From Argopecten irradians (taxonomy: Eukaryota > Mollusca > Bivalvia > Pectinida > Pectinidae), in the NCBI RefSeq assembly GCF_041381155.1, contig NC_091134.1, positions 41,809,338-41,873,337 on the forward strand: DNA of 64,000 nt, given 5' to 3'. This document shows, piece after piece, positions 12,529-24,600 of the stretch; position 1 is the stretch's first letter, and every line of letters begins with the position of its first letter. A model generated the notes under the pieces. That model had not been told where the DNA came from. It searched no databases and saw only the letters and a list, made by a program, of their open reading frames with translations. Both the position numbers and the translations under genes were made by a program.

Positions 12529-12877
12529 TTAAAGATGCTCCACCGCTGACAAATGGTATTTTTTTCTCCATCAAAAACAGGAGCAGGCGTTTTAGTATTT
12601 TTCTTCAGTTACAAAAGTTACTAACTTTACATCATTACCTGACCATGGAGGTAGTGAGTCTCCAATTTTACTTCAAGATAAAAATATCAAAAATAATTAA
12701 TTGCATCCCGAAAAAATTCAATGGCTCTATGTCCTATATGGAATGCAATATTCGCATGCAATATTGTTTTTGTTTTCTTTTTTGTTAATTAGACATACAT
12801 ATATATACGATTAAACACAAATCATTGTTAAAATGATGAGTACCATTTATGCTCTGTCGGCGGTGGAGCATTTTTAA
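12529..12877. mobile_element. MITE, GCTCCACCGCTGAC family, copy 1
   Basis: Terminal inverted repeats: TTAAAGATGCTCCACCGC on the left and GCGGTGGAGCATTTTTAA on the right. 349 bp, non-coding. The interior segment around AACTGAAGAAAAA (seen on the opposite strand) and TTGCATCCCG recurs in the copies at 34771-35129 and 43792-43981. Confidence 0.75.
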
Positions 12878-13149
12878 GTGTAAACGGCTCCATTTGTGTT
12901 TTGCAAGTAAAACAATAATTGATTTCAACTTCAAACCATTCTCTTTTACCAATAAAGAAAGGTTCTAAAATATTCTGTCGGTTCTTGAAAATCCATCATT
13001 ATCACATCATGCGAAGTCTACAATGTATAATTGGTCACAATGTTCAAATCATAAGAGATCACAGTCAATAAAAAGACTTTGAAGGCTGTATCCAGAAGAA
13101 ACCAAACATCGATTAACAGTAACAGTAGGATTAGATACACTAAGAGTTT

Positions 13150-13390
13150 TGATAATGATTTCTCAATAAATTTGGTACGGCAGTTGTTGAAAGTCGATGC
13201 TTGCAAACATGCCTTAAATGGTCGTTAAAGAAGTTACGATCGTTGCCGAACGGAAGTCAAAAAGTTCAGACCCATTCTTGGAAGAGTTCGGAAAGACGTC
13301 ACGTAGTTACTGTAGTCACACGGTGTTCTCAGCAAAGACGTTACAGTGTCGGCTACCTTCGGCTTGTTTGAAAAGTGGAACATACTTAGC
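13150..13390. repeat. Fragment of the 7316-7743 MITE family
   Basis: The segment starting near GGCAGTTGTTGAAAGTCGAT and running through TTGCCGAACGGAAGTC to TCGGCTTGTTTG matches the reverse complement of 7400-7640. The ends are not clear. Confidence 0.6.
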
Positions 13391-14480
13391 CATGTTCAAT
13401 ATTTATTGTGATTTTTATCAAAAATTTCCGAATCGTTACTTTCCATCTTGACTTCGATTTAGTCATATCTCTGCATGATTTACAACAGGATATTTTTTTA
13501 ATTCTTCTAATTATCGAAAATAAAATCAGACAGATACCGATATTGTGACTTTTACGTAACGGAACAACATGCAATTCATAATAAGTATCGCCTTTCTATT
13601 ATAGTTAATAATAGAGTTAGTATGCACTTAACAATACTAATAATAGACAATAGGAATACCGACACATATACCCTTTTTCGATACAGCTCAAGACCCATGT
13701 TACCCACTTACATTACTGATACTAGAAATGATCAATTAAAGAAGCGAATAATTTGATAATGCTATCATCAGACATTCTAACCTATATACATTTTTTTAAA
13801 AAAAACACACATAGAGATATGGCTTCGTTTTATGCTAACAAAACACAAATAATTGTGTAATGGTTACTAAACCAAACACTAAAATATTTGTGTAGTCGAT
13901 AAAATGAACATTGATTAAATGCCAATGATTTGCAATTATAACATTAAACAACAATCGTTTAGTTTAAATTATCGGGTCTAATATTAAATGACTAATAATA
14001 CAACACCACTAGCTTGAATCCCTATGACAGCTCAAGTGCCCCAACCTATTATACAAGCAATTACTAGTTTAATAATGCACTTTTATACCATCGACGAAAC
14101 GGCAAAGGTCGTGTATAGCAAAGTACAAAATGTACACATCCATTTTATAATTAAATCAATTAAATAGATATTATTGTTAGCTTTTACGGTGCACATATTA
14201 GGCAATGGCCTTTTATAGGGAATATGCAGATAAAAGTTCCATTTGTTAATAAAACTTATTCAACTTACAATAATACAACGTTTACTGGTCTATGCATGCT
14301 TGCTATAGTATAAAATGACAATGGATCCCCTGTTTGTTTCCAAACCGATTTAACTGACTCTTGTTTGAATGTTTTCGATACAGATAACAGACTGACCGAT
14401 CGTGGAATAAGATTGCACTTCCCTTTTTATACCGCCTACCACCTCCTCCGATGTTTGAGACCATGCATGTGTAAATGTGA
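13391..14480. other. Intergenic DNA, no gene seen
   Basis: AT-rich sequence with no supported exon, RNA gene or clear repeat. Confidence 0.5.
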
Positions 14481-14489
14481 ATGTGCACT

Positions 14490-14740
14490 TAGGTTTCGTT
14501 TGTCAAAGTATCTGTTACCATGGTAACCGCGTTACTTTACACAGGTTTCAAAATGTATCCGGACTACTCCTCCTGAGCAACTAGACTAATTTCACTTTCA
14601 ATTTGTGAATTTGGTTATCATGGTAACTAGATCACTTCGGACAACTGCTAACAAAACTTTGCAGTCATGAGTAGATGTGCATGCATGTTTTCAATTGTCA
14701 AAATGTTGGTTGCCATGGTAACTAAGTCCATATGCATATT
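14490..14740. repeat. Diverged tandem repeat carrying X-box-like palindromes
   Basis: Three units of about 96 bp each carry a near-palindrome: GTTACCATGGTAAC (about 14516), GGTTATCATGGTAAC (about 14611) and GGTTGCCATGGTAAC (about 14709). Flanking words (TTTGTCAAA.. / TTGTCAAAATG) also recur. The palindromes resemble the RFX X-box, GTTNCCATGGNAAC. They lie 0.6-0.8 kb upstream of the aminopeptidase start codon. Confidence 0.6.
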
Positions 14741-15166
14741 ATAATAATATAAAATAATGCAATTATTATATATATTACATACAACATCATATTACTTTTA
14801 AACAAGCAAGACACCTCCGTCGGCTTTGTTCAAGTTTGTAAATCCGATTACATGCATTTTTGTGGTATTCAAAGTTAGCCACATCCGAATGCATGTTTCC
14901 GATATGCATGTTCGCGCATTAACTACAATAGCCATTTGTTTTTCTTACGGAGAGTAGCCTTTTAGCGTTTTACATCTGCAAAATGCGGTTTATAATACGT
15001 CCAAAAATCTAAGCACGTGATTTACAGTATCACAAACTACCTATAGAGATACTTCATTAATCTGGCACACATTTACACGTATATCGCGGCGGGGATACAG
15101 ATATTAGGAACTCAATTATACAGTGCTTTTGCACAACGTGATCATGAATATATAGCGAGGGTTTCC

Positions 15167-15192
15167 AATCGGTGAAGGGTATATATTTAAAC
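15167..15192 (+). promoter_or_regulatory. Possible TATA-type core promoter of the aminopeptidase gene
   Basis: A CCAAT word (about 15169) and GTATATATTTAA (about 15179-15190) lie about 150 bp before the start codon at 15339. This would fit transcription starting near 15210 with a short leader. The window is AT-rich, so a chance match is possible. Confidence 0.35.
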
Positions 15193-15338
15193 GTAAGGTA
15201 CTAATAAAACAGTTAATTTTATGGCTTTTTATTCTTGAACTGTGGAGACATAAAAGTGTCGGGAAATATAAACGCGGGTACTAGTAGACAGTGTTCAGTC
15301 GACGCATTGGTGACGGGTATCTTTGTTTGTAGTTTGCA

Positions 15339-15642
15339 ATGTTTACATCTTCAACAGAACGATTTGACTTTTCTAACATGGATGATTATCCAGGCGAAGG
15401 CAAACGTCCCCCACCTCGAACGGACGGATCAGTGTGTCACATTTCCATAGCCGCAGGCTTTATTCTTACTCTGCTTTCACTGGCTATTGCAGTTGGGGTG
15501 GGCATCATTGTCAACTTTGCAGGAAACAACAAGAATGTGACATGTTCCTGTCTATGTGAGCCGAGCCCACAAACGACCAACGCACCGGGGTATATACCAA
15601 GTGCCTGCAAGGCACTGGCACTCGAGGGAAACCAGGAAATAT
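15339..15642 (+). CDS. Aminopeptidase exon 1: cytoplasmic tail, membrane anchor
   Basis: Starts at the first ATG of the frame and encodes a short cytoplasmic tail ([13 protein letters not shown]...), then the hydrophobic segment [20 protein letters not shown], then a Cys- and Thr-containing stalk. The donor is T|GTAGGT. The last base T combines with GT of exon 2 to give Cys, and the other nearby GT gives an early stop. A type II anchor is expected for this enzyme group. The following intron is 7.2 kb. Confidence 0.8.
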
Positions 15643-18600
15643 GTAGGTTTACAAGCATTGTTATTTGTCTAAATTTTTAGTGCTATATTGTGCGGTATTT
15701 TCTTAAAATGTACTCATTAATCAGGAAGGGCGCTATTAATATGTTAATCACTACCAAAACTTCCGTACATTTTGAGAATTTCAATACTTAAAATGCATGT
15801 GTTTTAATTTTACAGATACGTAATAAAGTGCTGAAAAAAAAAGATTTTTGGCATTAATGCAAAAAAAATTATTACAATTGCATCTTCAGTACAGTAAAAT
15901 AGGTACATGTATATGGTCAGATCTTGAAGCCAAGGTGTGGTCTACAATTTCATTTCACACTTCTATAGTGTTACCGTATTAGTAATTGAAAAGTAATTTC
16001 TGCTGCTATGTTTCTATCTAAACATACACACGTAATACAAACAGGAATTTCACAGTGCTACAATGCTGCTGTATATAAGGCATCATACATGTTTGTCTGT
16101 CTACTTGAATAAATTTGACAGCTTAACTCATCAAACCGTATGGTTTTCAACAGTTTACTGAAGAACACATAGCATATCAGAATTTTAATCCAGTTATTGC
16201 ACATGTAGCTATAATAATGAATATCATGTAATAGGGTGTCGCATGTGTCTTGGTATGAAGGTGTTATTTTGTATGCGAAGCAAATAGGCCATCAAAAGCT
16301 CTGAGCACTGTACATGTTGATACTCGAAGGGGAGCTTCCATCGCCATACCTCCATACGAAGACACGTTCGACCCCCTGATATAAGTAAATTACACAATCG
16401 ATTATTTAATTAGAAACTACACTGACGTAAACTAAACCAGGGAAAATAGTTTAATGATATAATAACACTAATGCATAGTTTGTTATTTACACGAAAATAA
16501 TATAAGATATATATATATATATAAAGGCAACATGAATAATCCTGTATGTAAACCTCTAGTAATATACTGTCTTATAAAGATAACAGAAATTAATCTGAAG
16601 TGTGATATGAAAAAAGGAAAAATGTTTACTTCCTATGTCTCCATAAATGACTAATGCTTACACACAAATTGTAATATAGACTTACATTTGTTCTTATATT
16701 AGGACATTATTACACATCCAGTTATACTTTGTTATACTTTATCGCTTACATTGTCATCGTATTATGTTTAGCATAACGAAAAGCAAGTGATCATGACGCA
16801 TTCACGTGCTTTTAAATAGTTGAAATTTTATATAAATATGTTGTTAGAATGACAAAAATTCAAACACCGGTGTATCAGATAAATGATGATACATGTATCT
16901 CAGCCAGAATGAGAGAAATGGGGTTGTAAGGTCGACGGTTAGGTAGACTTTTATAATTATATGACCAGAGCATAACGATTGTCAATTTTAGCCCTTTTAA
17001 AAAAGGTTACTGCAGTGTAATTCATCACGGCCCAGATGACCACACACCCGGAAAAAATGAATGTTTCGATGAATAAAACTTTAGCGAAAATGCTCTTATA
17101 CTCAATACTCTATATCTTACATACATATATCAGCAATACTTTATTTCAATATTTAGTCATATTATTGATACAATAATTAACCATACCTTTAATCACTATA
17201 CGTTTCTGTCTTATCAGTCTGGACATAGACTAAGACGAAGAAATAGCCTGTTAAGGCCAATGGCCCGGCGGTATTATTTTATTAGATTTATACAACCGTA
17301 TATGGCCGTGGGAACCAGCTTATCGACTATATAATGTCGTACTTGAAAGTGTGGTTTGCTGGATAAATATGATATTTAAGTGCCGTGCCAGGTCCTTAAA
17401 TATTGACCATATACGATCATATACATTGTAAATACATCCGTCCCGTACTGTTCAACAGGATTTGAATAATACCTTGTCATATGTTGTATTCAAGTCTGGA
17501 AGTTTTTGGCATGAATTCGAATCTACAAGTTAGATTCTAAAATCGCTTTTCGGTTCATAACATTGTATGAAACATGAGTTTAATAATCATTAAAGTTAAT
17601 TATGACAACATGGACGTCGTAAACAGTTCAAGATTTTTAAATTCCTGACCTTTTAGCATTAGTGTTTTTTAAGTGCCCGAATAGGATTATCATTGATATC
17701 AAGTATCAAAATAATATAAAAAGGAAAGGATAAAATTTTAGTTTACCACATTTTTCACTGAATAACAAGTTCCCAGAACTCTCATGGAGACAGGCGTTTT
17801 AAAATAATAAATAATAAATATGTATTATAGAAGCCGTCTGGCGCCACACCAAAAAATATATTTATTGTGTTCCCTCACAATAACATTGTGAGGCCACACA
17901 ATACTATTGTGTTACCTCACAATCTTATTGTGAGGCCACACAATAATCATTGTGAGGGAACACAATCTTATTGTGAGGCCACACAATGTTATTGTGAGGC
18001 CACACAATCTTATTGTGAGGGAACACAATCTTATTGTGAGGGAACACAATATTATTGTGAGGGAACACAATCTTATTGTGAGGCCACACAATAATTATTG
18101 TGAGGGAACACAATATAATTGTGAGGTTCCCTCACAATGATATTGTGTTCCCTCACAGTAATCATTGTGTTCCCTCACAATGATATTGTGTGGCCTCACA
18201 ATAATATTGTGTGGCCTCACATAAGATTGTGTGGCCTCACAATAATATTGTGTGGCTTGAAATAATAGATAAGAATACATGCTTTTATGTATTACATACT
18301 TTTTTCATTATCTTTAATATTAAATTACAATACAAAAATGTACGTGGACACATTGATCATACAGTAGGACGGCGTTGCTATGATATTTGAGAGCTACGTT
18401 TTATATATATGTATATTTTTTTTATTTATTATACCAGTTGTAAATCGGATTATTCGGATTCATATAATGATTTTTAGCAAAACGAGTTTTAACATGTGTT
18501 ATATCTTTCCACAAACATCGTATGCTCTAAGCATGTTTAATGTTCATTCATTTTAAAATATTTTTTATCTTTTATTTCAATGTTCATTTTTATAGATTTT

Positions 18601-21600
18601 CCCCATAATGCGATAATAAATTAAGAAATCCGTTTTAAATCAACATCTCATGATCAGTGTACACCTTTATTGATTGTATTTATCACGTAATCCGACTTAA
18701 ATATAGTGATATATGTAGGCTAGGATAAGTACATTTTATATACAGCTAATTCAAACACATACCCTTGAAGGACCAATATTCGTCAGGGTATTCAAATTTT
18801 CCGTATATCGACAAACCAAAAAGAAATAAAATGTACCAATTTTATCAGCACATATATATAATATTTTGTCTTACTTGTACAACAAAATGTCTATCAATTC
18901 GTTATTTATCTATCGCGATACGGAAAATTTCTACCTGCCGGTCGCTGGGTGATGGCCGACACAATAGGGACCTATTTTCGTCAAGAGGAGGGCGGGGGGG
19001 GGGCGTTTGTGAGATCGTGTTTAAGCTGAAAAATTTATTTTTGTTGCATCGGTTTTAAGTCTTTAAACCTCTTTGTCATGGAAAACACCTCTGTTTACAT
19101 AGAATAACGTTATTTTTTCAACAGTAACGCACCCAAAATTTCGGGTAAGTTGAATCGCCAAAATAATTTGTAATAGCCCAAAATCTGGGCTATAAATCAC
19201 ATGATCTTCCGGTACTTTGTTGACATACTGCTGATCAGTGCACATGGACAGTCAAACGCTGACGGTAGGGTTTTAAAGTTTCATTTAAAATGGACTTAAG
19301 AAAATAATTGCGTTTTGGGGTATATTGCTACATCGTTTTTATAAAATCACTTGGTTTTAGCACACAATCTTTTTTAAACAAGACAAATCTTCCTTGATCA
19401 AATCTGCTTTGGCAGACAACACTCTTTATGAAATCACGCGATAGTTCATAAGATATAAGCAAAATTGAAAACATGACGAAAACAGGTCCTTGACGGATTT
19501 TCGGCACTTGACCATACGTATTTGGTAATTAGTAACTTTCAAGTGCTATTGCCGACTTTTATTATTTTGTTTTATTTTTGTTATGTTTAACCTTGAAATA
19601 TATAATACTATTCGACATTTCTATATTTCCACAATATGCAGTGATTTTATCAATAAAGTCAACTATCTTGTCCAATGTTCAATCCACAGCGTACGCCGTA
19701 TTAGTATGCCCCTTAACATCAAATGCTTGCGTATTTGAAGCTATGATGGCGTGGTGCTGCTATCGATATCATAGTGTTAGCTTACTGAACCAACCTGAAC
19801 ATGATTATTAGACAGTAGTGTTCTCGTAACAGGAGGCAAATCCATATGGATAAGCACTCAAAATGAACAAAAATGGTCCTTAAACACTTCATGTCAGGAC
19901 ACAAAATTTAAATAAACCACACTTTGTTACTGGTAAGGGTATAACTTTGTAGAGAGGTTATATTTTCATTTGCTGTGGTAGCAATATGACCTGGCCTCAC
20001 GGTTTCATATCAATGCTATTTTCATGTATAACAGATACGCATGACAGATATTTAATAATAATTTTTACGAATCGTAGCATATATCGTACTGAAATCTGAT
20101 ATTCTATATCCGTTTCGAGCCCATAATATATCAACCATGATTTAAATATTAATATATTGGTGGTAACAAGAGCACATTATTTAGTGCAATAGCTATATGT
20201 TAGAAACCATTTTCTATTTGTGCTATTTTATTGCCCAGTATAATTAATATCTATATAATTCAAAAGTTTGAAAATATCAGTTCCAGGCATTCATCATACT
20301 TTTTTCACTGAATAACACGTTCACAGAACTCAGATGCTTCCGAAGTCAAACAGTAAATCAAAATATATGTGATAGTAAACATCATGTATAACCCGAAACA
20401 TTGGTTTTGTAGAAATTTTCGGGTTTACTGTGAAACAGCAAATATATTAAACAACAAATTTTGTTTACGTGGTATTGTAACTATTGCTCCGTCGGCTAAC
20501 AACGAGTATTCATATCCAAGAAATTATATCAAAGCTCTAAACCACGAAATGAAATACACGATCCCGGATATATCATGTTAAAAAGACAGTTTACGCAGGT
20601 TAATTCTTTTACATAACCAAGAAGCAAACTATGGCATAAATGTATTGTTCTACATTTCTTATGAAACATATACCATTAAATATTGACAAATTCCACGTCA
20701 ATGTATAGTATTTTAATTGATACCGTTGTAATTACAAATCGTTGATCAATACGATTAAGCAGGTACAATATGTACGATGTACCCATACCCGAGCCAAAGT
20801 CACGCACGTTAAACTAATGAACTACATAACCACTGAGGAAGTGATAAAATGATTTTGAGGATAATTCACATAATAAGGTAAAAGCACTACTGTCAGAGCG
20901 ATTTGTGCAGTTCTAGACAAAAGTTGCATTTCTCTACGAGCAAGGGACAGGGTTCGGCATACAAGATGTTCGACCACAATATGTAATGGCGGACAGCGAG
21001 CGAGTTTGAAATTTCACACGCATTTCCCCAACATGGGTTTTTCTGGCATATCACAGTAAAACCGACTGATCTAATTTCCATTAAAACTGGGTTTTTCCGA
21101 TATATGTACAAATTTTAATGTTCACTTAGACTGAATTGTCCCTTTAAACAATATACATAGAAACATATTACGACAGCGTTGCCATGATGTATGACAGGTA
21201 TATTCGTTTTATGTTTTTATTATATATGTTGTAAATTTGATGATTCTGATACTTATTCACGCGTTTTATGGTGATACAAGAATGTTTAGTTTTAACTTGT
21301 TAATGTACTTGACAGCCATACAAATATTCCCCCTGGCAGGTTGTGTAATGCTGGAGGTAAATATTTTATTTTACAAGTTTCTTTTTTTTTCTTTTTCGTG
21401 AGTGCAGTTAATGTTCATTCACATCAATATTTAAGACTTATAAGTCTCAATTAAAATATGTTTGGTATTTTTTTCAATATTTATTTTCCCGAACAGTTTG
21501 CGTATATTTAAAATACAGTCACATAAATATCTCAGTTGAAAACAAAAATATAATACCCTATAAGTCTCAGGTTGAATATTTCGTATTTTTCCAATTTATA

Positions 21601-24600
21601 TATATATATATTCTCTAACAGTGTGCGTGCAATTAAAAGTCATTCACATCTCAGTGAAAATCATAAATATACATTGTAAATATCGGTAATCTAAGATAAG
21701 TGTATATGTGCAAGTGAACCTAGTTATTTTAGTCCGCATAATTATTTAGTCCAATACACCATTAAATTAACTTACTGTGTTCATCGTGACTACGTCTGTC
21801 ACAATATATCCAATTACACTTAACTCGAATAATTGAATAACTCGAAATACAAGCATGGTCCCACCAATTTTCAGTCTTGATCGTATACAGTAGTGTATAA
21901 CTTTACATGTACCACTCTATCAATGTATTCTTTATTTCTATATGTTACTATGCTAATGTTATGAACAGATAGACCACATTTTATGTTTTTATATACAATT
22001 ATAGAGTATTTTGAAACATGGCATGTAAAAATGTATACAGCAAGAATATTAAATTATTCCATCTACAATTATGGTCATATGTGGATAACACTTACAATTT
22101 TTTTTTTCAATTTCATATTTTAATAGCTTAATCAATGTGGATGATGACCCTTACAAGTTTTTGTATTATTTATACAGCTAAGGTCGTATGATTGCGTGAA
22201 ATTGTCATCGATATTACAGTGTTATCTCACAGAAACACACTGCACTTGATTTTAGATTCCAGCCTTATATAGACAAATGCTCACTCGAAAATGTTACGAA
22301 ATTATGCTTAAGTTCTTCTAAAATAGAAAAAGCACATCCCGGGCCCAATGAAAGTGTGCGGATTTTAGAAGAGGAATATTATCATGTATATTAACAGAAG
22401 AGGATGTTACCCCATTTAGTCCAGAATGTACACACATACACACACACCCACACACACACTCTTACACATACAAAGCTTGAAATATGTGATGAAAATTACA
22501 ATTTATTTTAGATTTTGTAAAAATGTCTAAACCAGTACACCGTGTTCTGTGATTGGCCTTCTTTATTATTTGTTTACTGCTATTTCTTCCGTTTGTGACG
22601 AGCGTATCAGCACTGTGGCACTAACCAATTTATAGATTGTCCCGAATTATTTCATTTGATGAAGACAGTACTGGTAATAGCATTCGGTTTACCGATACTG
22701 CCCGAAGATCTGTGTTTTTTCTTCGGGATCTCTACTTTATGCTTAGAATAATAAACCATCCTAAAACACAATAAATATTGATAAAAATCAAGTACGCAAT
22801 TTGATTCAAGTAAATGTTTATGTCACCAGGTGGTCTCTGTCCGGATTCGACAGTAACGTCAACACATAGCACAACTAGCGCTGCACCAACGGATACCACG
22901 GAGGTCACAAAACCTACAGAGCCGCCTATTATAACTGATGACATCCGTTTGCCTGACAATATGAAACCATATCACTATGACATCACAATAAGACCAGAAC
23001 TCTATAACGACAAGCCAGAGACGTTCACATTTAGCGGTAGGGTTGATATATTTATGAACTGTATCAAAGCAACAAAAAATATCACCGTCCACAGTGGTAG
23101 TCAAGTAATCACTCAGACTCCTTCAGTAAGGTTGGTTAACAACACCGGTGGTAGAGCTGATCCAGGAGTCATTGGTACGGCCAGAGATGATGCACGGCAA
23201 TTTCTCATCATTATGCTTGACACGTATCTGACAATTGGAGAACAGTATTCATTGACTCTGCATTTCACTGCTAATTTAACTGACAATCTTATTGGATTGT
23301 ATCTTAGCTCTTACTATAGCGAAGAAGCCAACGCCACCAAGTAAGTATTGGATAGCTCAGGGTTTCTTCCAATAATGTTAGACACATTTCAAAACAATTA
23401 ATACAAAATTCAGAATATATTTCAAAATATTTGGACTTAACTACTAAATACAAGAATGGCAATTACATGTGGTAAAATACCGTTTTTCACAAATATAAAA
23501 TTATATTTCAATATACCAGATAAATACAATGGGTTCTTTTTTATATTTGCGTTATTAACAATTATTTGTTAAAACGATAAAATATAGCAAACATACAATA
23601 TTATACATTCGTAAGGGCAAGCTTCTAATAAAACAAAATTGAGTTAAAATTTGGTTAATATTTATTAATTTCACCTTTTATTTCTACCAGATACCTTGCC
23701 GTGACGCAGTTACAACATACCTACGCTAGGTTTACCTTCCCGTGTTTCGACGAGCCAGCGTTAAAAGCGAAGTTCGCCATCACACTGGAAAGAGAGCCTC
23801 AAATCTTCACTTTATCAAACATGCCTCTACTCAGATCGGATAACCTGTAAGCAAGATTAAAACTTTGTTTGTATGTCTCCAATAAAGATATTTACTAGAC
23901 ACTGCATTCTGCGTAGTATGCATATATTTTTCGAATTACAATGTATGTTCTATAAAGTTAAGATATCGCTTTTTGACAAAACATCATCATTTGCGTTCTA
24001 GCACCAAAACACCAAATCATTATATATGATCAGTTTAAGCTCGTCATAATAACATCTTACTTAGAGAATTAACACAAAGGCGTAAACTTGTTAAGATTTC
24101 TTAACCGTTTGATGTACCCAATACAAATATGTATTATTTTAAAGTGGTAGACTCATACCCACTATAGAAAATAATATATATGTGTATTGTGAACATCAAA
24201 AGGTTAAAAAATTGAATATGTACGCACTAAATTCATATATGTGCAAGTTTCAGCTATGCAGTATGAACTATGATTTTTATTTTAGCACCGACGGGTACAT
24301 TGCCGACGTGTATGATACAACTGTAATAATGCCCACCTATTTGGTTGCCTTCGCGTTTTGTGACTTTCTGAATGTCACAAATAAAACTTCAAACAATGTG
24401 GAGGTATTGTCAATCTTCTATAAATTTTCAACTGACACTGTAGTATTTAAATGCAACAGTTATGAGTTAAGGTTTCATGCAACATTAACATGAATTCATT
24501 GATGTCGTTATTTTCAAAAAGACCATGTATACTAAACATTAACCGATACAAAAATCGATCACTTTCATGATTGATCGGTGCTGTTGATAGGTAAATCATA

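Noticed and set aside
17864-18256. CRISPR array, coding repeat protein, or lac-operator-like sites
   Set aside because: Spacers are only 3-4 bases and the repeats flip orientation, so it is not CRISPR. The open frames (IVxPHNxIVREHN type) exist on both strands only because the pitch is 21 bp. The likeness of ATTGTGAGGGAACACAAT to the bacterial lac operator is taken as coincidence in an animal intron.
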